Shown here one piece after another: positions 50,901 to 61,016 of a DNA stretch of 64,000 bases. A program made the position numbers and the translations under genes. Source of the stretch: Balamuthia mandrillaris. Lineage: Eukaryota > Discosea > Longamoebia > Balamuthiidae. The notes under the pieces were generated by a model, which was not told the origin of the DNA, did not search any database, and was given only the letters and a program-made list of their open reading frames with translations. The stretch lies in NCBI GenBank assembly GCA_031835245.1, contig JAVKOQ010000009.1, forward strand, positions 124,001-188,000, written 5' to 3'. Numbering within the stretch: position 1 is the stretch's first letter; each line of letters begins with the position of its first letter.

Positions 50901-51256
50901 AGCAAGAACAGCAGCATCAGAAGAAGAAAGGGGCATCCATGCCCAAGCGCATCAAGAGCATGAAACTGAAGAAGGAAAAGAAGAAGGATCGGAGGGGATC
51001 TTTGGCCCCCAGCAGCGGCAGCGAAGGCAACTCGGGTATTGGCGCAGGGGGTTCGACGCCAGAGCAACCGAATCCACTGGCTTCTTCGGCTTCGGGCCTT
51101 CCTTCTTCGGGCAACAGCACCGGGGGAACCATTCGGGGACGCATCGTCTCCGCGTTCAACAAGAAGGGCTCCGCTGACAAAGGGGTGGCGGGTGGGGGAA
51201 CGGAGGAAGATGAGAAGAAAGGGTCCAAGAAGAAAAAATTGTTTGGCTTTTCGTGA
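47978..51256 (+). CDS. RhoGEF with DH and PH domains
   Basis: Exons 47978-49501 and 49628-51256; the 126-nt intron has no in-frame stop, so an ORF runs through it, but it has GT-AG ends and interrupts a conserved helix. About 1050 aa. The first 360 residues are Pro/Ser/Thr-rich. DH domain: QVEALTAEFLQTERTYVNGL, IFELNQKLLSDLEKTHEAGG, LKMYTQYINNYDNAHKRVKK and the signature helix split by the intron, HDHLIM plus PVQRLPRYELLLRDILRYTP. The PH domain follows (RFINHTDSIKFKEHHFFLFD) and is broken by a long Ser/Glu/Gln insertion before its last helix (TSSIEAKKEVIKLIEDARER). Activates Rho-type GTPases. The tail is basic. An upstream 5' exon joined at 47965 is possible. Confidence 0.9.
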   Translation: MEQPENSSSEGEGKAVETSTTATTPQTVAPPTKHAVPTRALPPTPTQHPSPTPTATTAPTSSTDNAATQSPAVLSPRSTQPPPPPSRDTKPTPTFSEASFSSLSASSSSLPAYATTSHPEHVVSAPTTTITATLPRPNVQQIQEQIQPVAGGSGQGAGSKVASLITKTNMSPEEELQRLKEVHETMVKKLQQWQSDLLKRPAVTPVPMSEARAKVEEILKEVYSKPGHPSSIVSSASTPAITVGAAVTGTVAALVASTGAGNRGSTRGPSATISSLNSSSNSNPNPPKVSTLVRSLSQSYGKNNTSSNQLQPPPQADMSVSSDATPTKLPPAPSSPSPSHSSSTIEALKGTTTSQPTTPQPDRKKTPEQQVEALTAEFLQTERTYVNGLRVLVEVYLKGVRADELMSVKDIQTVFSNVDVIFELNQKLLSDLEKTHEAGGGSILKNLCDNLGTFIPFLKMYTQYINNYDNAHKRVKKLSNSAAFKTFLQQCKSRPECNSLGLHDHLIMVLLPTSVHASFLSFALFLPFLLPSQLLFVCLLLFCFSFPLSKPVQRLPRYELLLRDILRYTPDDSAEHSKIKNLLGTIQNVNKYVNESKRSQETRQKLYKLKDACKPKGVDIFDRPHRELIKELTLSSHEVQPGEEGRFINHTDSIKFKEHHFFLFDDMMVEVQKLKSDKFKFIRHYNLLHYEVKLSLLEDWLKSKEDSKLNKPAATGAEQHHHHHRPSSAGLHHQLQTKGGGGMSRTSSEIKLGAPSVEDGEDGTESEGSGIHIQRHQQPPLEGGGSDSPLVGKQEQWRRSISGLHNGGGTAAAAASEERAATTEAEEAPDPTSPASSTSTDQQQPHVGALPPGELEMQMQMLMAATQMQMAGSSTSFVLVNRLLDKRVVIRTSSIEAKKEVIKLIEDARERAKALQSEPAKAAEGLPSGSAISNIAGTGLGTLLDGGGEGESSEEEGEGGEEHAATNSGSVVVEEQEQQHQKKKGASMPKRIKSMKLKKEKKKDRRGSLAPSSGSEGNSGIGAGGSTPEQPNPLASSASGLPSSGNSTGGTIRGRIVSAFNKKGSADKGVAGGGTEEDEKKGSKKKKLFGFS

Positions 51257-51386
51257 CCAACTTGTTTTTTTGTGTTTATGATTATTTTTTTTAAAAAAAG
51301 GGGAGTACATTTTTTGTGGTACGATCGATTATTTACAAAATGCAAAGTTGATGAGATGCTGATGATTGATTTTTTGTTTTTGTTTT

Positions 51387-51799
51387 TTACAAGGTCACAC
51401 GAGAGGTGACTTGGTATTCGCCCTGCAAGTTCTGGTAGATGGTGATGACTTGGGTTTCGTGCTCACCACAGGCCTTGGTCAGGTCGAGCGTAATTCTCCA
51501 GTTGAGGCCAGCCACTACCTACAAAACAACAACCAGAAAAAAAAACCATCAGTTTTCTTTATCACACAAAAAAAAAAGTAGAGAAGAGGCTGTACCTGTC
51601 TCTCCACAGAAACTATTTTGGTGGCAACCACCTCGTCGCCGAGCTCGCTGCGCAGGGTCTCGCCAGAAAAGGCCAACACCTGCTTGACGTGCTCCTGGGC
51701 GAACTCCTCCTCAGGGACTTGGTGCCAGCCACCAGCCAGACCCGCGGCCGCCACCAAGGCCACACAGAGAGCGAACAGTACGGTCACCAGAAGTTTCAT
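51387..51799 (-). CDS. secreted cystatin-like cysteine protease inhibitor
   Basis: Exons 51799-51596 and 51518-51387 give 111 aa. A signal peptide (MKLLVTVLFALCVALVAAAG) precedes a cystatin domain: GLAGGWHQVP with the N-terminal Gly trunk, the wedge loop ERQVVAGLNWRITLD (QxVxG, split by the intron exactly after the Gln), and EHETQVITIYQNLQGEYQV. Inhibits papain-type proteases by blocking the active-site cleft, in the secretory pathway or outside the cell. Confidence 0.88.
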
Positions 51800-51991
51800 T
51801 GTTGTTGTACTACTACTACTTTACTACCTGCTGCTTGCTGTAGTTTGTTTGTTCGAATTGTGAACTTTTCTTTCTTTTCTCAAAAAGAAAAAAAATGGTG
51901 CACGTGTCAATTCCACTCGAGGGTTCGATCTACTTTCCGCCTTCTTTCGCCGAGATTCACGGTGATACAGCCCTAATTAAGATAAATAGCC

Positions 51992-52241
51992 CTAACCTTG
52001 GACATTCCCGTACGAAAACCCGCAAAAGGGATTCAACAACGCGCGGACGGCCTGCTTGGCGGGGGAGTTGGTGGGGATGACGTGCCCGCCTTTGTGCTCC
52101 TGCGTGGCGGCGTGGCTCCCGAACAGCTCGGCCAGCTGCTTGCTTGCTGAGGGAGGGACCAAATCATCCTTTGCTCCCCAACAATGCAACGTTGGAATGC
52201 ATGCCCTTTCTTCATCCTGTTTGTCCAACATTTCAGCAAAT

Positions 52242-52280
<39 letters not shown>

Positions 52281-53137
52281 GAACGATGAAGAGAGATGAA
52301 AAAAGCCCTTACCGAAACAATTCTTGAATAGAGCTGGGCCATAGGCTGTGCCTGCGTTGGAAAAGAAGAGTACATGATGGCAAACTTGAATGAAAATGTT
52401 GGCCACTCCATTTGCCGCGTTTCTTCTTGCTCGCCCAGAGAAGCATAAGGAGAGCTCTTGTTATTGTCTTTGTTGTTGCTGGCACAAGGGCCGGACAGCA
52501 TGCACAACAAGGAGGCCATGATACCGCCCTGAGAGAATCCTATCACTCCATCGAAGGGACCCTGTTGATGATGAAGGGTAACAACAAGCGAAGAAGAAAG
52601 TCAACAGACGAAACCTAAAAGGAAGGAAGAAAACGCACGTTGGCAGCCTCTTCCTCTTGGATGAAAGCGGTGAGGTAAGCGAAGGACTCCTCGAAGCCAC
52701 GTTGCTTGGACGCTGTCAAGAACTGCTCTTTGGGTTCCGTTTGCCACCAGCCAAATACTTCTTCTCCTTCCTCGTTCGCTCCTAACCGAAGCGGTGCTGT
52801 GGGACACACTATTTATTTTATTTTTTTCAACAAAAGTGAGAACAGATGATGACGATCACTCAGAGGTCTTGCTTCTCGAGATAGAGAAACAAACCGAGTT
52901 CGGGAAAGAAGTTCTTTGCTTTGAGATCCAAAACGCGCTCCCTTGAAAACGAGTGAGATAAAATAAAACAAGAAGAGAGCAGGTTCGTTACGAACTTGAG
53001 ATGCTTCATGCTGGACCGCTGAAAGATGGGTCCGCTCTGCATGTAGCCATGAAGGCAGAGAATGCGCAGTCGCGGTGGAGTCGTCGGCTCACCACCAGCA
53101 GCTACTCCCTTGTTGTTGTTGCTTTTTGTTGTTTCCA

Positions 53138-53138
<1 letters not shown>
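51992..53138 (-). CDS. FSH1-family serine hydrolase
   Basis: Exons 53138-52996, 52941-52895, 52808-52639, 52561-52313 and 52216-51992, in phase, give 277 aa. Alpha/beta-hydrolase of the FSH1/OVCA2 family: LRILCLHGYMQSGPIFQRSS (first strand and HG loop), GPFDGVIGFSQGGIMASLLC with nucleophile Ser in GFSQGG, TLHCWGAKDDLVPPSASKQL with the acid Asp, and HKGGHVIPTNSPAKQAV with the catalytic His. Hydrolyses an ester of unknown identity. No targeting signal. Confidence 0.9.
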
Positions 53139-53171
<33 letters not shown>

Positions 53172-53358
53172 TGCTCAGTGTATTTGGTTGGTGTCTGGTT
53201 CTTTTTGCGCTTGCGTGCAGTGAAGAGAAGCAGGAAAAGAAAGACAAAACCAACTTTTAATCGTTAATCTTACAACAACAACAACACAAAGCAGCCTTCT
53301 AGCAACACACAATAGCAAAAAAATAACACGTTGTCAAACGTATCGTGCCCTGTACTTT

Positions 53359-53869
53359 TTACATGAAGAGGCACCTGCGCTCTCCAGAAGATTTGGAAGA
53401 TGAGGCTGACTTGTTGCCATGAAAGATGGCGCGATAGGCCTCGCCAAAGACGTCGTTCAGGCCTGCCTTCTCCACGGCAGAGCATTCCACCAAAGCGCAG
53501 GCCTTGACTTCTCTGGCCATGGCCTCCCCCTCCTCCTTGCTCACCGCTCCAACTTTGTCCGCACGGACCTCCTCCGCCGCCTTTTCTTCCTCCTCCTCTT
53601 CATCCTCCTCTTCCTCTTTCTGCGCCTCCTCCTTTTCGCCGTTTTCGAGTTTTGTTCTTCGGTCGGACTGACAACCCACCAGCACAACAGGGACGCCTGG
53701 GCAATGAGCAGCGACCTCGCTGACCCACTTGCGTACCGACTGCAAGGAAGCGGGAGAGGCCAACGAGTAGCACACCAGAAACACGTTGGCGTTTTCGTAT
53801 TGCAATGGGCGAACTCTATTCACATCCTTTGTACGTGTGCCTGTGAAAGTCGGATCAGAAAAAGTTGAC

Positions 53870-53910
<41 letters not shown>

Positions 53911-54116
53911 ACAAGGCAAGTTTGGTTACCATTGGTGTCGTAGAGCGCTACGCTGAGGTCTTTTCCTTCCACTCGTTTGGAGAGGGTCTTGGGTAATGAC
54001 ACATCGGGCAGTTCGGAAGGGACGCGGCCATCCGCGTAGGCACAGCACAAGCTGGTCTTTCCAACTCCATTGCTACCGACGACCACCACCTTCACGGCCT
54101 GGGCAGAAGCACTCAT
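53359..54116 (-). CDS. Rho/Ras-like small GTPase with acidic insert
   Basis: Exons 54116-53930 and 53840-53359 give 222 aa. KVVVVGSNGVGKTSLCCAYA is the P-loop, VALYDTNG stands where DTAG is expected (Ala to Asn), VFLVCYSLASPASLQSVRKW is Rho-like, VPVVLVGCQSD replaces the NKxD/TKxD box (CQSD), and LVECSAVEKAGLNDVFGEAY is the SAxxxxG region typical of Rho. A 25-residue Glu-rich insertion lies where Rho proteins have their insert helix. The C-terminus ERRCLFM is a CaaX box, so prenylated and membrane-attached. Altered switch II and base-recognition residues suggest changed hydrolysis or nucleotide affinity. Confidence 0.88.
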
Positions 54117-54205
54117 CCCTGCTTCCTTGCTACTTTTTTCTTCAACAAAGAAAAGCCAATTTTATCTTTTTGAGCGAGATCCATCACGACGACATGAATT
54201 TATTT

Positions 54206-54238
54206 ACTGTCGACAGAGACACATTTCTTGTCGACAGT
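54206..54238. repeat. inverted repeat with TGTCGACA cores
   Basis: ACTGTCGACA at 54206-54215 and TGTCGACAGT at 54229-54238. It lies in the 126 bp between the GTPase start codon and the LRR gene stop, thus in the likely GTPase promoter. Confidence 0.7.
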
Positions 54239-54242
54239 GAAG

Positions 54243-54893
54243 TCATTCCAGGTGGATGGCGAGGGCGCTGAGCCGAGGGTGTGAAGCCCTGAGCTGTGGG
54301 AGCAGGGCCTGAGGGAGGGAGAGGGTCAGCCGTTCCAGGCATTCCGGCAACCACGGCAAGCAATCCATGAGGCCAAACCGTAGAGCGGTAACGTAGGTGG
54401 CGGGAGAGGAAGATGTAGGAAGGCCATAGCGAGGAAGCACAGGACCGGGTTGTGTATAGTTGCTCAAGGGGGTCCAACTGGCGTTAAGTTCTTGCAAATT
54501 GGCAAACGCTAAAATGACCTCCGCTTTTTGTTATAAACACGACCAAAAGAAGTAAAATGAGCGCCAAGGTAAAGAAATAAAGTAAAACAAAACTCAGAAG
54601 AGCAAACGCACCAGGAGCAGAGAAGTCAAACCCGTATTGATTGTAATAATGGAATGCCGCAGCTGTAACCAAAGTGTGGGCTATGTCAAGGTATTGTAAA
54701 TGGGGACAACCTTTGCCAATGCTCAACAGCTGCTCGTCCGATACGTTAGTCTTACGCAAGTTGAGCCACCGTAGTCGTTTGCACTCACTAATGGAGCTAA
54801 AGTTTAATTCATATCTTTTGTTGTGGTTGTTGGTTGCAGTTGCTCATTTAGTTAAATTTTGATGTTGTGCAAACAAACACGATAAAGGTTACC

Positions 54894-54924
<31 letters not shown>

Positions 54925-56526
54925 TAGTCTTCCAAAGAACAACAGCAACTACAACGAGGAAGAAGAACTAACCTTTTACAACCTTCCAATGAAAGAGAAA
55001 CCAGGTCAGTGCACTGACTACAAATCTCCTGCAGCTGCTGAGTCAAAATAGGGTGGTGGGACAAGTCCAAAGAAAGCAATCCAGTGGCCAAATGAATGCT
55101 GAGACCCGCATAATACTCGTCATCATCATGGCTTGTTCGATAGCTAATCCTTTTTTGGGGAAGGAATGCCATGTACAAGTTTAAGTGCCGGAGGGATGTG
55201 TTGCGCTCAAGGAAAGTGTTGAAAGGAGCGACATCACCAGATGTTGCTGTGACTTGTTCATGAGTGATTGTTAACGACTCTAGCCGTGTTAAACCTTTAA
55301 GGAATAAGAGAATGAGAAAGAAGAACGGAAGAAAGAAAGAAGGAAAGGAACCGGGAACGAACAGGAAGTATACCGGTAATTGCGCGAAGAGAAAATGAGG
55401 TCTCAGTTTCCCGCAAACTGAGGGAGCGAAGCTGTTCACCGTTGGTAAGAAGACTATGTACAATGTCGGGTTCTAGTGTTAACTTGTCCAGTACTAGAGA
55501 AGCCAAGTTTGGGAAGAGCTGTAGGTAGTGGTGCAGAAGAAGGCACAGCAGAGAACGAAAAGATAAGTGAAAGGAGAGAGAGAAGAGAAGAGAACGACGA
55601 AGAGAACGACGAAGAGAAGAGAACGACGAAGAGAACGACGAAGAGAACGACGAAGAGAACGACGAAGAGAACGACGAAGAGAACGACGAAGAGAAGAGAA
55701 GAGAAGAGAAGAGAACGATGAAGAGAACGATGAAGAGAACGACGAAGAGAAGAGAACAACTAAGAGAAGAGAACGATGAAGAGAAGAGAACGATGAAGAG
55801 AAGAGAACGACGAAGAGACCGATGAAGAGAACTATGAAGAGAGAAGAGAAAAGAGAAAGAGAGAAAGCATACGCGTGGTAAATGAGGCATGAGCTCCGTG
55901 GAAATGTCCCAACAATAAGTGAGGTTGAGGGTGTGCAGCCGCGGACAAGTCTTTGCCACCGCTTCGATGGACTTCCTCGTCAAGCCAAGTGCCTCCGTCA
56001 GGTCCAACGCTCCAACGCCCGAAGGAACGCACGCCATAAAATTCTCGTCGGTCAACTGGTGGTACTTTTTTTGTTTGATCAGAAGATTAGGAGCAGCATC
56101 TTTCAGAAAAAAGGATGAGAGGAGGACAAAGGTACATACTTTGATCAAATGGCTGACCAATCTTTCTTTCAGTTCAAGCGGAAGCCATTCCAAGTCTCTT
56201 TTGGTCATTTGTGAGTTGCTGTTGTTGCGCATGTCGAGGTGGAGAGCCACCACGTCCAAGCATTGGATGAGCAACGAGGGGACCCCATCTTCGGCAGCCG
56301 CTAGTCTTTCGGCCCAACCGGTGCGTTGCCTGCCAGCTTGTTTCCTTCTTTCGGGGAAGAAAAGGCTGCCGGTCGCGACTTCATCTTTCACGGCCTTCAG
56401 TCGCGCTCTTTCTTTTGCTGTTGCGCTCTCCTCCTCCTCCTCCACCCCATCAAACATGTATTTGCCCACCTCTGCTTGCTCCTCCTCCTCTCCAAATAGA
56501 TCCATCTTCTTTTTCAACAAGCCCAA
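54243..56526 (-). CDS. leucine-rich-repeat protein (AMN1/FBXL-like)
   Basis: Exons 56526-56140, 56064-55873, 55518-55374, 55294-54973, 54796-54612 and 54508-54243, in phase, give up to 498 aa; MDLFGEEEEQ at 56505 may be the true start. Cysteine-containing LRRs as in FBXL/AMN1 proteins: CPRLHTLNLTYCWDIST, FPNLASLVLDKLTL, TRLESLTITHEQVTA, CTDLVSLSLEGCK, CKRLRWLNLRKTNVSDEQLL, CPHLQYLDIAHTLVT, LANLQELNASWTPLS. The WLPLELKERLVSHLIK segment before them is a short F-box-like helix region. Probable ubiquitin-ligase substrate receptor. Intron 2 is full of GAGAACGACGAA repeats. Confidence 0.8.
55580..55855. repeat. GAGAACGACGAA-type tandem repeats in intron
   Basis: About 275 bp of imperfect 12- to 17-bp purine-rich units (GAAGAGAACGACGAAGAGAA) in an LRR-gene intron. 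Confidence 0.9.
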
Positions 56527-57414
56527 AGGGGAAAACTCGCGTGTGCTGCTCTCTCCTCTCTGCTCTCTCCTCTCTCCTCTCTCCTCTCTGCTCTCTCCTC
56601 TCTCCTCTCTCCTCTCTCCCCCTCTCTCCTCTCTCTCCCCTCTCTCCCTCTCCCTCTCTCTCCTCTCTCCTCTCTCCCTCTCTCTCCTCTCTCCTCTCTC
56701 CTCTCCCTCTCCCTCTCTCTCCTCTCTGCTCTCTCCTCCTCTCTCCTCTCTCCTCTCTCCTTCTTTGACGCTCAGCGCCCTTGGCGTGCTTGCGCAAGGA
56801 CATCAAGTTGGTGCAGGGCAACACCGAAGAAGATCGTCATGCTTGGTAGTTCTTTTAAGGAATGAATGTGCATTCGCCGAGCTACGACTCGGAACCTCGG
56901 AACCTCCGGGAACTCGCCCCACAGCAACAGCGGAACGGAAGGAGTGCGCCAGAGAGCGCCGGGAGTAAGTTTTCTGTGGACATGGCTTCGATTTGCTCTC
57001 GATTTGCTTTGTCCCAGTGCGCGGGTTACGAGGGTCCTGTTCGGTTTCCAACGTAAACGTTCGACTTTCGTACACCCTGCAGTCGGGCCACCCAAGTTCT
57101 CTTTTGTTCTTCTTTAACGTTTAAACACACAGAGCACACAGGCCACGCTTGGTCCATTGTTGTGGCTGCACAAAGGAAAGATCAACGTGTAGCGGTTCAA
57201 CTAGAAATGTGAGCATCAGCTAACCAACAGGGTTAGCTTGTTCGTGCACGTTACGTGGTCGCTTCGCTCTTCCTCCACCAACCAACAGTGGCACCGCCCC
57301 CTGACTTCGTTTGGCTTGGGGACGCCAACCCGTCGACACAAAATCATCCCATAATTCAACACATCCCCCCTCCGCTATATCTTTAAAACGCCCATCGCGC
57401 CCCAAATGATCATC
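56527..57414. other. CT-rich array and unannotated spacer
   Basis: 56543-56762 is an imperfect CTCTCTCCTCTCTG array upstream of the LRR gene. 56770-57410 shows no convincing gene: a 107-codon minus-strand frame has no family motif. A perfect 8-bp hairpin (AGCTAACC / GGTTAGCT) lies at about 57216-57236. The last 60 bp precede U6 and contain TATAT at 57376. Confidence 0.55.
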
Positions 57415-57439
57415 GGATTCTCTTCGGAGATCCATCTGT

Positions 57440-57471
<32 letters not shown>

Positions 57472-57520
57472 TGCCCCTGCGTAAGGATGACAATCAAAAT
57501 CGAGAAGATAACACACTTTT
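57415..57520 (+). ncRNA. U6 spliceosomal snRNA
   Basis: The 5' hairpin GGATTCTCTTCGGAGATCC (UUCG loop, one bulge) is followed by AAAATTGGAACGATACAGAG, the invariant ACAGAGA box that pairs with the 5' splice site, then AAGATTAGCATTGCCCCTGC with the AGC catalytic triad, and AAGGATGACAATCAAAATCG for the internal stem-loop. A run of eight T (57517-57524) is the polymerase III terminator. TATAT at 57376 is about 37 bp upstream of the start. Differences from the metazoan sequence (GCATTGCC for GCATGGCC, AATCAAAATCG for CACGCAAATTCG) are in pairing regions and tolerable. It catalyses pre-mRNA splicing with U2 and U5. Confidence 0.95.
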
Positions 57521-58545
57521 TTTTGGATCCACCGCCCCGCGTTGAGGCGGATGGGGGATCTTCCGAGCGGCTTTGATCTTTCTTTCCATCTCCGATTTCT
57601 CTCTCTTTCGCTCTCTCTTTTGCTCTTTCTCTCTCGTTCGTGTCTGCTTTTTCACGGCAATGCTATTTTTCTCTTTATTGTTCCTAACTTGGCAACTGGC
57701 AAGGGGGAGGAATTGCGGCACGGACCATTATTGACAATCAAAATCGAAAACACGTCCTTTTTTTTGTAAAAAAGAAAAATTCCTTGGCCCCCCTCCCCTC
57801 CTTTTTGTCTTGAGGCTCGCTCCCTGTCTGGCCATACACGCACCACTGCGTGCACGCCTTCTCTCTGTGACACTTCTTGTCTTTTTTTTTCCCTGTGTGG
57901 GTGGCCTCTGTTAGTCTTTGGTCAAAGATCCTTTCTTGCTGCAACACATCTGCTCTAGCTTTGAAGTTTCTTAGCTCAATAGGATTGGTCGTCGTTCAGC
58001 GCCAATGATGCCCAGTGAGCTAAGAAACTTCTTGTGCTTGGTCTGTGGCCACCACCCTTCTCTTCTCGTCATTGGGGGGAAGGGATTTGCTGACGATGAC
58101 CTTCAGAGAACAAACAGTAACTGAAAATGACTTTATGGAGCGGAGTCAGTGAGAAGAAGCTGTGTAAAAGTTTTACTGTAAAACATACTTTCGGAAGTTT
58201 TATTCTCCTCTCCTCTCCTCTCCTCTCCTCTCCTCTCCTCTCTCCTCTCCTCTCCTCTCCTCTCCTCTCCCTCCTCTCCTCTCCTCTCCTCTCCTCTCTC
58301 CTGTCCTTGCCAAGTCGCAGCATCGAGACCACACAAGGGTGAGAAGATGTCAGGAAACCGGAAGGAGGAAATCTCTCGGAATCCCCCGAGTCCTAAGGAT
58401 AGGCTGATTAATTTGCGATGTCGGCCGAACTAACACAAAAAAACCCCGATGGCGGCCCACTATTTATTGGCAACACTCCTGGATGCTGCTCCCTTGCATT
58501 GCTTGAAACAACAAAAAAGTTACGAAAGAAAACACACATATCAGC
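57521..58545. other. spacer with U6-like fragment, inverted repeat and CT array
   Basis: 57731-57769 repeats the U6 3' end (GACAATCAAAATCGA and a T run) in degenerate form. 57963-57978 and 58016-58031 form a perfect 16-bp inverted repeat with a 37-nt loop. 58207-58300 is a CTCTC array. The ABCG promoter must lie in the last 200 bp. No coding exon recognised. Confidence 0.6.
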
Positions 58546-59838
58546 ATGAGTTCCATTGGCACATCCTCCTCCTCCTCCAGCGACCCCCTCTCCGAGGGGG
58601 AAGAGCACCTGGAGGAGCATGCTGGCGGCAGCAAAGAGGAACAGCTTGCCAGCTCCGTGCTGGGGGACGAGGAGCTGGGGGTGGTCTCCAAGTACGCCAA
58701 GGTCAACCAGCCCTGCCCATTCTCCGGCCACACCCCCAAGCACCCCATCTCCCTGGAATGGCGCAACCTCAACTACAAAGTCGTCATCCCCAAACCTCCG
58801 GAGAACCTCTTCCTCCGCCTCTTGCTCAAGCTGCCTATCCCTGCCATGCTCACCGAGCCCCTCAAGACCAAGATCGAAGTGCCCATCCTCAACAACGTCT
58901 CCGGCAAAGTGGCTCCTGGCAATGTCATCGCCATCATGGGTCCCACTGGTTCCGGCAAGGTTTGTCTCCCTCTTCTTGTCCACCTCCCATGACTTTCAAC
59001 CAACAACTCCGCCCATTTCTCTCTTCTCTCTTTCCTCTTCTTCTCTCTTCCTCTGTGTGCGTGGGTGTGCAGACAACATTGTTGAACGTGTTGGCACGGA
59101 GGGTGAAGATGAACGTGACGGGAGACATCCTGGTGAACGGGGAGGAGGTGTCGGGGCGACGGTTCAAGCGGCGGATGGCCTACGTCCTGCAGGACGACCT
59201 CTTCTTCCCCAACCTCACCGTGCGAGACACGGTGACCTACACCGCCCTCCTCAAGCTCCCCAAGGACCTCTCCCCGCAAGCCAAGCGAGAGCGCGTGGAC
59301 GAGGTCCTCACCGAGCTGGGCCTTCAGCGCTGCTCCAACACCATCATCGGAGGAGCCTTTGTGCGAGGCATCTCCGGAGGAGAGCGCAAGAGGACCAACA
59401 TTGCCAACGAACTTGTCAACAACCCTTCCCTCATCTTTCTTGACGAACCCACCTCCGGTCCGCTTCCCCCCCCCTCCCCCCCTCCTCCTTCTCCAATTGG
59501 TCTCCTTCCCTTTCTGTTTCGTCCTCCTGGCTGACATGTTGTTGCTTTGCCTTCCATTGGGGGGTGGGTGGGAACCACAACGACAGGTTTGGATGCAGCA
59601 ACCTCTCTGGGATTGATCGTGTCGTTGAAGAACCTGGCCAAGAGCGGTCACACCGTGGTGACCACCATTCATCAACCTTCCTCCGCCATGTTCATGATGT
59701 TCGACAACGTCATCCTCTTGGCGGAGGGCGGGTTTGTGGTGTACTCTGGGAGCGCGGCTGGGGTGCTGCCCTACTTTGCCAGCCTGGGGCTTCACTCTCC
59801 TTCCAACTACAATCCTGCTGACTTCATGTGTACGTTCT

Positions 59839-59881
<43 letters not shown>

Positions 59882-61016
59882 CCTTCGAAAACAAAGGACT
59901 GATCACACTGCTTTCAAAAGTGGAGGTGGTGACCTCCGACGAGAAGACCAGTGATGGACGAACGGTGAGACAACTGCTCATCGACAACTACGCAGAGGAG
60001 TTCCAAAAGGATTCCACAGCAAACGGTAAGCCACTGAAGATCGAGGAGGAGATGGAAGAAGGCTTGGTGGACATGAAGAAGGGAGCCAAGTATCCGACGG
60101 GCATGTTGCAACAGACTTGGGTCCTGGCCAATCGTGCCTTCAAGCAACGACGTCACGACATTCTCTCCTGGATGAACGTCATTCAGATGCTTCTCATCTC
60201 ACTTCTTTCCGGGTTCATCTGGTTCCAAATGGATAAAGACGAATCGGCCATTCCTGATCGGACTGGTTTTCTCTTTTTTTCTACTATGTTTTGGATCTTG
60301 CACCCATGGATGTCAGCTCTTTATGGCTGTGTGTATACTCTTCTCGCCTCATTATCTCTCTTCTCATCCTTAACGCAAACTGATCCAACAACTATTTAAT
60401 AGTTCCTCCGGAAAGGGCGGTGCTGAACAAAGAACGTGCCACAGGAAATTACCGCTTGTCTTCCTACTTCATTGGCAAGATGATTGCTGAGACGCCCTTG
60501 CAGTTGCTTCTCCCCTTCATGTTCGCTTGTATCACCTACTGGATGGTGGGACTGTCAGACGACGGCTACACCTTCATCTTCTACATTGTCATCTTGTGGT
60601 TGTTCGTGCTCCTTGGAGATGGAATTGGCACGTTCATCGGTGCTACCATCGTCAACATCAAGACCGCGATGACCATGTCCATCATTATCATGCTTGGCTC
60701 AGTGCTGCTGGGTGGATTCTTTGTGAGCAGAGAGAACCTTGCGGTGTGGGTGGCATGGGCTCGGTGGTTGTCCATCGTGAAGTACAGTTACGAGCTGGCC
60801 TTGCTGAACGAGTTCGAACTCTCCTCCGACCTGGAGTTCACCCCTTCCAACCCATCAACCTATACATCCGACCCAATCACGGGGGATGACGTAATTGACC
60901 ACCTGAACGTGGAGACGAACGTGTGGGGGGACATCATCTTCCTTGTGGGCATGATCATCGTTTCCAGGGTTGCAGCCTATTTTTCTCTTCGTTTCCTCAA
61001 CAAGCCACGGCAGTAA
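58546..61016 (+). CDS. ABCG-subfamily half transporter
   Basis: Exons 58546-58959, 59073-59457, 59587-59829, 59921-60328 and 60403-61016, in phase, give 687 aa. ATP-binding half first: IMGPTGSGKTTLLNVLARRV (Walker A split by an intron), QDDLFFPNLTVRDTVTYTAL (Q-loop), RGISGGERKRTNIANELVNN (signature), LIFLDEPTSGLDAATSLGL (Walker B and D-loop), TTIHQPSSAMF (H-loop). Six membrane helices follow (MNVIQMLLISLLSGFIWF; LPFMFACITYWMVGL; FYIVILWLFVLLGDGIG; SIIIMLGSVLLGGFFV; DIIFLVGMIIVSRVAAYFSL). White/ABCG type; acts as a dimer exporting sterols, lipids or xenobiotics. The acceptor at 59920 was chosen because it restores the PADFML motif. Confidence 0.95.

Noticed and set aside
56772-57095. 107-codon minus-strand ORF upstream of U6
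   Set aside because: It has no family motif and compositional bias only. Overlapping frames on both strands are equally open, so I do not call a gene.
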